A stretch of DNA of 64,000 nucleotides from Halisarca cf. caerulea (GCA_963170055.1 CAUJGJ010000397.1:3285001-3349000); one strand, 5' to 3'. Counted from the first letter of the stretch, positions 23,101 to 35,650 are shown. Notes: generated from the sequence alone by a model not told the origin. Made by a program: numbers and translations.

Positions 23101-25236
23101 GGGACTTCATTGTATTGTACACCATCAACTTTGTTAAGGTGTGTAGGAGGTGGATTGATTTGCTATGTGGCATGTAGTCTCCACAGTTTGCAATGAAGTT
23201 GGACAACCATCCATAGGCATTATCCCTTCTCTCAGATCTCTTTCTTCCGTAGAACATGCTGCTTGCTACATTGGTAATGTTCTTCTTGTGGAGGTCTTCT
23301 ATCCCTCGAAGTCTCTTTTCTGACACTTTCATAATGGTACGGAAGGCAGTCCTACACACAAGTGAACCTCTCAGTAGAAAATGGGTGGTATCATTCTCCT
23401 ATTGTTGGAAAAATACAAGATACGTATAATGTTATTCATGATACAACTGCATGTTAAAAGCATTAATTGGCCATTCCAGTGACAATGTATATGTTCTGTA
23501 AAAGGATTTGGCAGATTCACTTTTCTGTGTTGTGTATTTGTTGGCATTGTGTGCAATTTTGAGTTTTCACTCAAACTTCTACTTCCTGTCTCAGTCTGAG
23601 TTTCATGTATGGTTCCTTCTGAAAATGAAAGATTTAAGAAAAGTTTACTTACACTTGTAGCAGTTATAGTTACAGTTGACCAGTGTTATTATCAAACTCT
23701 GTGGATAGCAGAAACCTCTATCTAACAGACTGTTTTTGTGGGTATCCATTGTAGAGAATTCCCACTGTAGATGAACTTACGTACCTTGTCACTGGCCATT
23801 AACACTGCATCTAGGAGAAATTGCCTCTGTGCATCCCGTTTCTTCTTAGCAAAGGCTTCACGACAAAGGGCTATGTTGTCATCGGGGAATTGTTCTAGGC
23901 AGCCGTCTTTACAGCAGGCTTGACCTAAAAATGTGTTTTGGGAAGTGTAAACACTTGTGTGTTTGTTCCATGGGTAAACAACAGGTCAAATGTCCCTGTT
24001 TGAGGTTAGGATTGACCACAAAGTGGGCAATAACCAGGAAGAGCCCAACCTACTACTGTTTATGGTCCCATTTATAGACAATAATGTGTGTTTTGCCTAA
24101 TATCTCATGCACACTCTGAGTGCATGTTTAGTGTCACATGTTATACTGACGTGCCACAATAGCCTTTCCAAATGTGAGATGTTGCATGAACAGTATGAGG
24201 CAAGTATTATGCACAGTGCATATTCTAGAAGTTATGTACGTAGTTCCGTTTTTGAGTGTGTTAGACAGGAAAGATTGCATGGCATACAGTGTTATTTGTT
24301 GATATTGTTATTTCAGTATTACCAGCATTGACAAACTGCGTGTTAGGACACTTAGTACACTCATATGTACAGCCCATTGAAGATGAAGTGTTTGTTTTCA
24401 GCTTTTATGTACATAATATATAAACTATGGCCTTTTGGCTTACATAAACATACTCACTTGAATTATGACAGATGACATCATTTGCTTCTATTTCCTCTGT
24501 CTCTACTACAGACTCATGGTCAAGGTCAAAGCAAACAAAGGAAGTGTCCATGTCTGTCATGTCAACATCACCTGTCAGTCGTAAATCACAATGACAGTAA
24601 TAATTACTATCTGCTGTAATCCCGTCACATGCAATGTTACAGTACTTGAACAGTTATAATACTGAGAGTCAATTCATTTTAAGGCTTTAATTTGATTTTC
24701 TCATGGTTTTAATGTTGGTGAATACTTACAGTCCATGCAGTACGTACTATTATAGTATACACCTAAAATTATGATTCTCTATCATAGAAGGCGACAGTTC
24801 TAAATGTACAGGGTTGGACACGGATGACACCGAACAAGAAAAGGGCAACTGTACTACGTGCAGCTATATAACAATGGCATGTGAATTCGATATATCATAT
24901 CGCGAGCCATGCGCCATGCAAGCAGCTATAGTTTTATATATTAGGCCAAAGCTTATAATTCTATAGAATCCCCGTGGCATGCAGGCAAGCAGGCAAATTA
25001 TGCATTTGCACGTGCACGCACGTGCAACCTTTTAAACACGATACGCTAAGAACAATAAGCCGTTGCTCACTATCGGACTTGGTACGTTTGGCTGCTGTAG
25101 GCCTCATATCGTCTTCTTCACTGCTGTAGCCCACGTCATACACAATTTCGAACGGTTGCAGGCTTGGTTCGTCATCTTCGAAGCAAAAACTACTTTCTTC
25201 TAGGCAAAACTCGAGGTCGTAACCCTCTATAGACAT

Positions 25237-25414
25237 GCTAAAACTATTGAAATTCTTTACTTTGACGAGTCCTCAGCATGCAGCTGCGTAGCTAAACGGA
25301 CTATAGAACTAATATTCTTGGTTTTTGGCGGTTCTATGAATTAGCGCTCGCGCGAAATACGTAGTGCCATCCGCGAAAAACTCGACCATTATTTCAGCTG
25401 CCTATAGCAGGGGA
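25237..25414. promoter_or_regulatory. shared divergent promoter region
   Basis: Only about 178 bp separate the ATG of the DUF7869-type gene (25236, minus) from the ATG of the ParB-like gene (25415, plus). The interval must hold both 5' ends. It includes a GC-rich patch with GCGCTCGCGCG. I see no clear TATA box. The regulatory role is inferred from position. Confidence 0.5.
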
Positions 25415-28400
25415 ATGGCTAGTACAAGCTCTCAACATGCTTCAACGTCAGGAAAGAAATGGTTCTTCGAACTCCAGACCAATAAAGGCTTGCTGGTGTA
25501 TCGCTGGTTGGGTAACACGAGCAAAGAATGGACTCGAAGTAGTGGTGATAGTTACGGTCTAGTTACTGGTATCAAAGAACCCACAGAAGAGGCAATGCAA
25601 AAGGTCCGAACTCAAAAAAGTGATGCAAGTGCTGAGAAGTATCTACAGGTATTTTGTATGTCATTTCCATGCACGAATTGTTGAGCTACACAGGCCATGC
25701 ACGCGCTCGGCCGCGGCCTTTCCTAAAGTTATAACGTTATACCGTCATGAGTATTGCACGTGCCCTCGAGCATGCAACAAATTTGAGTGGCCATCATTCT
25801 GCATTATGTGTACAGTATAGCTAGGGTGCATAGAGATTTCATTCTTCACGTCATTCGCAAATTGATGTACTTCAAAATTAATAAAAAGAAGATACAATAT
25901 AAAGATAACACTGTATAAAAAACATAATAATTTAATACACAAAAGTAATAGAAACATGTAACATAGTTAAACCAAAGTGTGATGTTCCCTGGTTATCCGC
26001 TCACATTACAGCTGTAAAGGGGAAAAGAAACAAAATTGTAATGTCATGCTACACATGACATTATACCATATATTTCAGCACACGTCATGTATGTACATAC
26101 ATGTACACAGTATGCAATGGTGAAGTACAACTTGGTTACCAGTGCATTCACCTTCTCTCCCCTCCCCCGAGTGTCCTCTGTTGCCACGGTAGAATTCGCT
26201 GGGTGTAAAAATGGGATGGATGGTGCTTCTGGTATTGTTTCGTAGTGGATTTAATATAATACATATGTAGTTTTTATGTGACCACTACTTAGTATGTCAC
26301 AAAACTTCAAGGCTGATCAATATTGTGGAATTTAGAAACTTCTATGAAAAATGGCTGCTGACGAGATCATATACCCATGCATGTTGCTTATAGGATTTGC
26401 TTGTACGTACGTATGTATTAATCAGTCAATTACAGTAATTATTATTACACAAAAACAAGGGGGCTGAAGCTGTGTAACCACGTGTATGCATATTAAATAC
26501 TGGCCCACAATTTAGGGGGTGGGGGAGCGACCCCATGAAGCCCTGTTACATGAAGTGCAACCTAAGGCTAAAGGGAGCATTTTTGCATGGATATTATACA
26601 CTGCTTACCATTTTGCAGATAAGTGCTCAAAAGGGGACCTTCCTCATGGCTGTTGACTCCTACTGGAAAGGAAATGACTTCTGTAAATACTTTCGTGGCC
26701 ACACAAACTCAGGCAACACATTCCTGGACATCTGGGAGGATATGATCGGAATAGATACCGAGGGGAACTTCTGCCGTGTAGATGAAGTGATGCAGCAGAT
26801 TCCTGCGAAGAGAAGTCAGGCACCAACACCTACAATGGCAAAGGTTACAAAGAAAGCTAAAGAGTGTGAACTGATTGATTCTGTCATTGAACAGAAGAAA
26901 TACGGTAATGCAAACACTGTATACTGAGACTATCAATTTAATGCAGTGCACCTACAGTACTTTCCGTAGAAATTTCATGCAACACTCTGGTTATTCAGTC
27001 AGTTGTTAGCTCAGCGGTGGGTCAGTGGTCGATCGTCAGCAGTCACACATGTAATAGTTATTGTATGGCTAGCTGGGTATTGGCGTATTTATTGCCCGAG
27101 GGCAAGTGCAATAAAGAGCCAATGCCCAGCTAACCATACAATTACTAGTTTTTTGTGAGTGCTTAATTTTAACACATAACGAATAGTGGCGTTGCCAATG
27201 AAAGTGATTCGTTCTTTTGTTTTAAAACTTTTGACGTTGACTTCTAAATCGAATTTCCATAGTAGCAAAGTGTTTTGCTGGGCACTAGAATTGGCGATGT
27301 TATCGAAGGAAGCGAGTTTCATTCATTCTTTTGTTTTAAACTTTTCAATGTTTGATTATAGTAAACAGGGCAAAAGTGAGTAGTAGCCCGGGGCTCTTGT
27401 AGGTTATTGCCCTGTTTGCGATCAGTTCTAACTGCAAACAGGGCAACAACAAAAAATACTGCTCTGTCGGTCCCTTTGATGTATTGCCCAACCATACAAC
27501 AAGTGATACTGAAATATGTAAACATAGTTGCACAAGTCTTGTTTCAGTACTGTAGTTAAATGTGATTCTAGTGAGTACCAGCAGTTTCTTAAGCTATTGA
27601 TTATGGTCTGTTCTGATTATACGAAGCAATGTATACTATATTTAAAAGTTTTGCACAAAATCTTGAAGCCTAATTATACATTTTATTCTCAGACCCCTTC
27701 TTTGATAGTCATGGGGATGTCTCATCTTCCCCCAATGAAGATTAATATCAAAAAGTAAGTAGTCTATAGGCTTAAAACAAGCTACAACTCAACTTGCGGC
27801 CTTGCACAATTATCCTATACCATGTGGTCATTACGTACAGTAGGTGATCATTCACCCTCAATCAATGGTCCGTCAGGTGGTCGTCACCTGGTCGGTCAAC
27901 CGAAATCGTTAAAATTTCTATGGAATAAAGCACTGTATTCCAAGAGACCACCGTACATTGATCTGTATACACATAACTAATACACTTACTAACCTTCTGC
28001 TCGTGACTCATTTAGGGGAACCTGGAAAAGACATATTTCTCCTGCCAGTTAAGCAATGCTTTGCACCACCACCACAACGGTCAATGAGAGGCATTGATGA
28101 GTATTTTCTGAAAAAATTGAAGGAAAATATGAGAGATGATCCTTATGGTCATGGAGGGTCACCGGCAGCAGTGCTGTGCATGCAAGTGGCCACAATGGAC
28201 CAGTTTCAATTGACCAAGAAGGACAGCTATAGGTTTGAACATGAAAGCCTCAAAAAGAAACACATCATTCATGAGAAAATGTTATTTCAACTACAGGTAT
28301 GAAGTGCTTGGGGGACTACACAGTGTTGTGGCTCGACAGCAACTATCAGATGAGGATGGCTTGGCAGCACTGAATGTTGTGGAAGCCAAGATCTTCATTG

Positions 28401-31400
28401 GTCTCACTGATGGTGAAGCTCTACATCTGGGCTCACGCCACAACATCAATGGCCACACAAAACATGATATGACACACAGGGATTATGTGAGTGGAACATG
28501 TAACCTACAAATTTAAAACAGACATTGGGAATATTGATAAGTCATTTCAAGTTATGTAACTTATCAATGATAGACGGAGGTATGCAGAACCAGACTACAA
28601 CAAATGGGAAGATCCAGTTTGGCTGATTGGAAGAAGTCTTGTGAGAACCGCATACTTCCCAAAGTCAGGCTAAGATAGTCCTGCAATTCTCAGGGTACAT
28701 GTGCATATCATTTGTAGCTCTCCCATAACACCATCTATAGGGAATGAGTGCACAACAGAGAAGAAACATCCTGACACAAGCCTCACTGGAAGATGATATA
28801 TGGGAGGAGGTCACAAAGGTCATGGATATGTATGAACTGGGAGAGACAAAGGACCAGAGGCTAACTACCAAACAGCTAACATCCAAGTGTCAGTGGAGGC
28901 CATACCACATTTCCCCACTCATAACCCTCCCAAGAGACATTCAGGTAATCTTGTGACCAATTTGAACAAACACACTTGGAATTTCATTAACAGTTCTTGT
29001 ATTGTAACCTTCTTATAGCCTGTACCAAACATACGAACGGTACTTATCATAATAAATTTAACTATAAACGATGGATGGACGGTGTGCTAGAACCAAAAAA
29101 CACCTCAGAAAAAAGGACCCTGTCCATTATTGCTATTTGCACCTGCTAGTATTGCGTAAGACAAAATCGTTGGTTGCCATCTGTCGTGGATCTTCTATTC
29201 AAACTTCCTTTTCGTCAATCTACAGGATGAGTGTAAGGCTTTAAAAAGGCTTCAGGAGCGAGACATGTTAGTAAACAACATTTATCCTATTTCAACCTGT
29301 TAGAATGATTGTGTGTGTTATAATTGCTGTTTGAGTATAAGCCTAATGAAGATCTTGTTTTGCTAGACAGCAGAATAAAAGTCTGCGGTTGCTGACTATA
29401 CGTACAATACATCATCTCTTTCAATCTGCCTTCTTGCACACTTTATGTATAGATTATAAAATTAGTTGCATAACTATTGCACAACTATAGTGACGTGGAG
29501 AAATCACATGCATGGAAGGAAAAAACAGGCAAACACCGCCGTTTGCTTGCACAGATACCTGGCAACGTTAACTTCATTATGGGAAGTACCATATGTATAC
29601 ACTAGTACATGCTATGCTCTTATCTTAGGTTGCATTGCTCAAGGACGTACAAACTGGGGCAAGCTCCATCAAAGATATGATGGAGCGGAGCTCACTTGAA
29701 AGGAAAAGACTCGATATTCAGAGGTGCTTTGTAAAGCTCACAAATGTCAGCTCCTGGTCAGAAGCAGAGGAAAAATTTCCAAATGCAACAGAATCACAGA
29801 ACATCGACCGATTCATGCACATGGAATTTAAGAAGGAAATTCCTCAGGTAACTGTACAATTCATAATAATCTCAACATACAACAGGCTTGCACAGGTTTC
29901 AGAAATGGGTGCAATTACGTATAGGTTCCCAAAAAATCAGAGCGTTTTGTGGCGTTTTTGCCTAGTGCTAACTGTGGCAAGTGAACACCTTAAAATTGTA
30001 TAAACATAATACTCATAGGGAAGCTTGCTACAAGATTTCGCCTGTCTATGAAGGAAATTCGCCAGATTGTTTTGCATTGGCTTCTGTAGCAAGACGATTA
30101 TATGTATTTATCGGAGAACTTTATCTTCTGAATCAGCAGAAGTACGTTTTTTGTTTATTGCTAACTATTATTATGGAAAGTACCATACATATTGAAATTT
30201 TTCGACATTCAAATTGTTCATCTGATCAGACATGTCCATAAACGTTCTAAATATGGACAAAAAGGAGCCTATTCCAATTATTCAGCAAATGCTCTTATTG
30301 TTCGTCATGACCATTGTGACGACACAATATACGTAGAGCGCAATTAAGGTTAATGTTGACACTGTCATCTTCTCCGTAACAGCAACATTCAGTGTCATGT
30401 AGATTATCATTCGTTACAACCTTTTAGGCATACATAATTTCATGCACTCACTGTTTGCATTTGAAAAGGAGTCTAAATTGTAGTTCTGGGACCAATATGT
30501 CTTGAGATATATGGAATTCACAAACAGACATAGCAATTTTCAGCCTACAACCCGCCATTTTTGTGTGATCTAACTATTGGTCTTCTGTTCTAATTGTTCT
30601 ATCTATGTACGTATGGTTCTAATGTTTCAACAGTCTTGACTACTTGTACCAAATTGTTCCAAATAATGGGAAATTCTCTGATTCAGAACATTGTTGTAAT
30701 GAAAAATTAAAACATATATGGTACCATACGTAGCATTGCATTTGGTCCAGCAGAAATGTAACATTCATTTATCATTCAACATTATAGGCATTCAGAAACT
30801 ACTGTGACAAGGTCATCACAGGTAGCAATCTGCCACAAGAGTTGGTCACTGTGCTACCAAGCAGCATTCACACAGCAGAGATGGTAAAGGCAGACTACGA
30901 TACGTTTAAAGGAGCAGATATTATTATTCTGCAAATTGGAACGGTCAGTATGCAGAGTTACTTGAATCACAATACTCCTTCATGTATTCCACACCTGTGA
31001 AATGTTCTTTTCACCGTTAATGTTCCTGCCTCAATGACTCCTAAACCTTTGCTAGAAAATCTTATGTGTACATAAAGACGTGTTCACACTTGACTCATAA
31101 TCCGGATCAAATCCAGATCGAACCTGGATAGTCGGGTTCTTGAACACGTGGTGTCATGTGATTATGTACGTCACAAAAGACTTCCTGCTTAGAATTACGA
31201 AGTGCAGTGTGAACAGGACTAATCAATCCAGATTGGATCCAGATCACTTCATATCTGGATCCAATCAGGATTAAATCTAGATCAATTAAGTGTGAACGCG
31301 GCTAAAGTCCACAATCGATCCTGCCTCATAGTAAGCCTTAATATACGTACTTCTAATGAGTGTCATTTAATACTGTATACAGTGATTACTTCATAAATTG

Positions 31401-33444
31401 CATACTTGTACTGCATTGTCTCAAACATTTACCAAATGTAAGAATAGAAACATCTGTATATTTTGGACAAACATTTTCAACAGTATTTCAGCTAGAGTAC
31501 AAGTAAACCAAACACAAAACTACATTATCCCCACACTACAAATTTTGCAGGACTGTTCTGAAAGTGATGCCATTAAAATGGTGAAGGTAGCCCTCAATTT
31601 CAACACCACTACTGCCATGATGAGATGGTATGCCATAGCTGTGGCTGTACCACTTGCTCTGGTCAAGCAAGTGTACCAGCTATTTGAGCAGTCTGAGATG
31701 GACTCCACTACACCAGCATACATACATGTAGCAGAGAACACCCCGCAAGGTGGGTTTTTAAGCATACATACGTATTTTACTAACAGCTAAACAAACTATG
31801 CCTCATCAAGTTGCTACACGTACAATAGACGGGATACTTACATTATCTCCTACTTTCTCAATGCAGCTCCTAACAGTGAACTTGGACTGGTTCACTCCTT
31901 ACATGGCCTCATAGTTGGTAGCTGGGCATCAGAGCCAGTGCATACCTTCACTGTCTGCCACTCCAGTTTGTTTCAAGGGGAAACCTGGACTGATGCAATA
32001 GCAGACCTTGTGAAACATCTGAAGAAGTGCAGGCCTATCACCAATATTGTGCACATGATGGCTACTGACGGTAAGAAATGTGTCCCTATATACATACAGT
32101 ATATAGATACTCCAACCAACACCAGAATAGGCAACTCCCATTTTGCAGTATAACTGAAAGTCTAAGTTTATACTGTTAAGACATAGTTTACTGTTACTTG
32201 GAGCCACCTATGAAATACAGCCAAGCAATGCCATCACTGAAGTTTTCAAGACAGAGAAGACATTTCACATCCCCTAGCTGCTTTTAGACATGCTTAGAAA
32301 TGATATGAAACCCTTTGAGCGGTTGGATTCAACTGCATTCGTATTCATACCAAGAATAACCTATCATTGCCAAGATCAGTACAAATATTAACTATGCATG
32401 TGATAGATAGATTGATTGATTGATTAATAATGGTCTTATACGTATGTATGCTGCACAACTGTTACTCAGACACTACTATTGCCCTCTGAAATTCTACAGA
32501 GTTTCTATACGCCCTTCAACCAGTGTTCTCCCCAGAAAAAAATCAAGGAATGTGGGGTGTCGCGTGCTACCGCACATCTATGTGTGCCAATAAGCCACCT
32601 TCACAGTTCACGGTGGACATCTGCATAAGACAAATTGCTGCCAGCTTAATTTGTGTGCATTCTGCCCATGAGCTTACATGGTGACAGTTGCACACTGCCA
32701 ATCATCACTAGTTTGGCTTTATTTAAATATCACTTCCCAATACCATTACTATACAGTATTACAATAGTAATGTATGTATAATCTAAATCCTGTACTTCTG
32801 TGACCTTGCTAGGTAAACACACAGGATATTGGAAGGCTTCTATTAGTTTTGAAGGCGTATTGGCCGATTTGCCTTCAGCAAGGAAGGAATATTGGGCCAA
32901 TATGCCTTAATGTATGTAGGGAGAACCCTGCTTCAACAGTTTCAACATACGTACATCGTGTGGTGTTGTACATTTGAAAAGTATAATGTGATTTTTCAGT
33001 ACATGTGTCTAAAAAGCTACAACAGGGGCTTGTCACTACACAAACACTGGGCTAAGCATTGTACTCATCTGAGAGAAGACGTTGCTCTCTGTCTCAGTCT
33101 TGAAAGGTTTTGAACAATTTGTGTGGTTGCACATATAATAGCTATTGTATGGCTAGCTGGATATTGGCATATTTATTGCCCGAGTCAAGTGTTTGTGATC
33201 AGTTCTAACCGCAAATAGGGCAACAACAAACAAGTAATTCGAGTTATCTTGAAAGCATTGGAGTGTAAGTGCACAGCTGAACATTCATTGAACATACTGT
33301 TTATTGTAACTGGACGATTGTTTTGAAAACAATTGCCATATTTGGCAATTGTTTTCAAAACAATTCCTATAACTCATTTCTGTATAAATTCATACTTCTC
33401 TATTACTATTGTATAAATTCTCTATTATAAGACTTTTCTTCAAA

Positions 33445-33490
<46 letters not shown>

Positions 33491-34929
33491 GACGAGCGTT
33501 ACACACCGGAAGTCCAAATGAAAACAATATAGGGGCTACCACAGGCAGCCCCTAAAAATACTGCCCTGTTGGTCCCTTTAATGTATGCCCAACAATACAA
33601 CAAGTGGTAATATTACCAATGGAAGGACACCTAAAATACGTAAAAGGTACCACACCATTTTTTCAGCCAGGCTTCTTAGACTAATAGCCTACCTACGTAT
33701 ATTCATAACAATAATAATGCAAACAGTTATCTCGCAAGTGATCCACAAAACTTACATTCCACAAAAAATTCGAACAATAGAGTATATCAATTTTGGAGTT
33801 GCCCAACTCCGTGCTGGTTTCAAGACTACGTAGGTTTGAGTATCCATGGTCCCTACACTAGGTTTCTGGAAAGTGGTGTGCCCAGCAAAAAGGCGGTACA
33901 GTGAAACATATATATTATAAAGACTACTCATGGGACCAAGTGATCATAGTCTTATAGACAGGTGGTCTTTGTGTAAAGGTACGTACAATAATATGGGTTT
34001 AGTAGTTCATGGACCAGTCTACAGTGGTCTCCATAGGCAATTTTGTGTGTGCCTAATTACGTAAGCGCCCACGCACCGTCATTCCCAATACCCAGGTGGT
34101 CTTTTAAGACAGGTTTTACTGTAATAACAATAGTCAGAGAAATTGCTTCAGAATTAAAAAAAACATGACAACGTGGCAAATCAAATAAGCATACCGGGTT
34201 TAAAGACCCACTCCGTTTGGTGCACCAAGAGAACTCTCAGCTTATGTGGAAAACACTACACGGCACGATTCTGTACACCAAACACAATCGTAGACACTCT
34301 ACACGTTACCATTAAGTAGTACCATAGATAATACAAAAAATCAATACCCTAACCTAAAGGTGACGAGACATTACCAGAACTAACATCGATTGTGTTATAA
34401 AAAAGTCACATACCTTCTTTGTACCTGAGTATAGTACACGTGAGGCTCCAAAGCGCTCGATCTCGACCACGTTACGTATGTCCAACTCATTATTCTCCCA
34501 GCTTTCCCTGGAGAATAGCAGTCCACTGGGCAGGCGCAAAAGCACGTGTTACTAGGATACATACGTGACTACGTGTCTGGCGTTGCCGAGCCCCTTCCGT
34601 CGGTGACGTCATGCAGTCTTGTTACGTCAGACTATGACCATGTAGGATTCACAAATTTGTGCAACCTGAGCGTCACAGTGCCTATTTCCTATGTATTATG
34701 GTCAATCTACTTGTATGAGGATTCACAAATTTGTAAAACCTTGCATTATCATACTAGCTGCTTTTGCATACTATTTTTTTAAATTATATCTAATTTACTG
34801 CTGTGTGTTTGATTACATATTGATCTCATTTTAGGCTGTGTTGCTGATGTAGGAAGAGCACTTGAACTGTCAACCTTTATTATTCCTACAGACGAAGAGC
34901 ATGCTGCAAACTGTTTTAGCCCAAATTAA
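25415..34929 (+). CDS. ParB-like plus methyltransferase-like protein, about 13 exons
   Basis: Exons: 25415-25648, 26619-26904, about 27706-27753, 28016-28232, 28297-28486, possibly 28575-28670, 28741-28944, 29226-29270, 29629-29847, 30788-30943, 31551-31749, 31867-32070 and 34835-34929. The central exons read like a ParB/sulfiredoxin-fold domain: LPPMKINI, DIFLLPVKQCFAPP, the phosphate-loop-like YEVLGGLHSVVA and the helix LTDGEALHLGSRHN. The last four exons (ADIIILQIGTD, VALNFN..TAMMRWYA, GLIVGSW, DGCVADVGRALELSTFIIPTDEEH) resemble an N6/N4-type DNA methyltransferase core. However, DPPY/DPPW is replaced by LQIGTD and the GSGTT loop is altered, so it is probably not catalytic. ParB-methyltransferase fusions are common in bacteria and phages. 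Phases around exons 2-4 do not all agree, so a small lesion or misread border is possible. Confidence 0.6.
27061..27500. mobile_element. fold-back MITE, copy 1
   Basis: TTGTATGGCTAGCTGGGTAT at 27061 is repeated inverted at 27118-27141 (22 of 24) and again more weakly at the far end (GCCCAACCATACAA). Contains GCCCTGTTTGCGATCAGTTC and GGTCCCTTTGATGTAT, shared with 33145-33600. Lies in an intron of the ParB-like gene. Confidence 0.65.
31080..31301. mobile_element. short MITE with GATC-rich arms
   Basis: Ends GTGTTCACACTTGA / TTAAGTGTGAACGC are inverted, and the interior is dense in GGATC/GATCC/AGATC words on both arms. In an intron of the ParB-like gene. Confidence 0.6.
33321..33360. repeat. 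perfect 18-bp inverted repeat
   Basis: TTTTGAAAACAATTGCCA and its exact reverse complement are separated by four bases (TATT), a strong cruciform/hairpin. Confidence 0.9.
33450..33489. repeat. (AT)n microsatellite
   Basis: About 19 AT units inside the second fold-back MITE copy. Confidence 0.95.
34645..34734 (-). repeat. two-copy subterminal repeat, inverse of 17.97-18.19 kb
   Basis: GGATTCACAAATTTGT occurs twice, perfectly, 74 bp apart, in opposite orientation to the copies near the left end of the 17.9-kb element. Confidence 0.75.
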
Positions 34930-35186
34930 TATACACTATGTATCTTACAAGTATACTTAGTTAACATGTCCATCATTATAAAATTTAAGTATATTTGCTG
35001 TAGCATGCATGCATTAATTATATTGTCAGTTTTATACACTTATTCCAAACCATTTCACATTACATAATGAAGAAATGATGATGTAAGACATTGGAACATT
35101 GAATATTCAGAGGATGTACTGTTTTTACCTGAGCAGAGTAGAAAACAGACACTAGCTAAATCACAATGAAATAATGCCCCAAACAC

Positions 35187-35224
35187 ATTATATTGGAATT
35201 TGCCATTCATAATTGGAAGGTGTT
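35187..35224 (-). repeat. right terminal inverted repeat of the 17.9-kb element
   Basis: Begins ATTATATTGGAAT and ends GGAAGGTGTT; reverse complement of the left repeat with six mismatches. Confidence 0.75.
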
Positions 35225-35229
35225 GTGTA

Positions 35230-35337
35230 AGAATATGTAAAATATACGATTATACTACACAATCACCCCACACATCCATATGGTATACTGCTGCACTAAT
35301 TTAACCTTTTCTTACTGCAATATACATTGTACACATG

Positions 35338-35399
<62 letters not shown>

Positions 35400-35460
35400 C
35401 ACACACACACGCAAATACACACACCCACACACCCATACATGCACACACACATACATGTGG

Positions 35461-35520
<60 letters not shown>

Positions 35521-35650
35521 ACATATGTAAAATATACAAACTTAAGTTTATACACCACAACCACCCCACATACTCATGCACTAACATACCTTTTCTTACT
35601 ACACTATGTCCATACACACCAACAAACAAACACACACACATAACACATAG
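35230..35650. repeat. CA-bearing dispersed repeat, two tandem units
   Basis: Two units (from about 35235 and about 35526) of the GTAAAATATAC...ACATACCTTTTCTTAC cassette also seen at 17.1 kb, with a long CA array at about 35340-35518. Confidence 0.75.

Larger units (their letters stand above)
17568..25236 (-). pseudogene. DUF7869-type RNase H-like protein gene, about 14 exons, one frameshift
   Basis: Exons read from splice signals: 25071-25236, 24458-24571, 23785-23924, 23003-23398, 22741-22804, 22592-22652, 22135-22433, 21666-21783, 21489-21598, 21209-21261, about 20929-20975, 20642-20865, 20274-20537 and 17568-17921. Order in the protein: an acidic N-terminus; a helical domain (CLEQFPDD, QRQFLLDAV, VCRTAF); NRFAKCDIC; a core with IIIDGMDQ, then FLQLDNCGRENKNR, then FLPVGHTHADVDQLF; and a C-terminal barrel-like part (GQWVAVYCEDG...W). 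The core matches the multi-copy family I know as DUF7869. Its spaced D, D and H/D residues resemble an RNase H-like nuclease, so a transposase role is plausible but unproven. One base is missing at about 22350, between GMDQ and the following AKTCLPF-type block, so this copy is broken. It is divergent with the ParB-like gene. Confidence 0.7.
33145..33600. mobile_element. fold-back MITE, copy 2
   Basis: Begins TTGTATGGCTAGCTGG and ends ATGCCCAACAATACAA. Same order of blocks as the 27061 copy, with additional sequence inside, including the 33321-33360 palindrome and an (AT)n run. Confidence 0.6.
17311..35224. mobile_element. putative 17.9-kb TIR element with divergent gene pair
   Basis: Seen directly: an inverted repeat of 38 bp at 17311-17348 and 35187-35224, 32 of 38 identical, with exact outer (AACACCTTCC) and inner (ATTCCAATATAAT) blocks. 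A 16-bp motif GGATTCACAAATTTGT lies at 34645 and 34719 and inverted at 17973 and 18045 (plus two degenerate copies), like subterminal binding sites. The only two long genes inside run outward from a shared centre (25237-25414) and end 220 bp and 258 bp from the repeats. The flanking DNA outside is a direct CA-bearing repeat, as expected of insertion into a repeated target. No clear target duplication was identified. That this is one transposable unit is inference. Confidence 0.6.

Noticed and set aside
23371..23574. Extra exon of the DUF7869-type gene containing EPYMKLRLRQ
   Set aside because: The neighbouring exons join in phase and match the family without it, and it hits a stop in the required frame.
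35301..35564. Long open frames of Cys/Val or His/Thr repeats in the CA/TG arrays (also at 12.3, 13.1-14.5, 15.2, 17.2, 45.5, 48-50, 53.5 and 60.9 kb)
   Set aside because: They are direct translations of dinucleotide repeats, open in several frames and on both strands, without start context or conservation.
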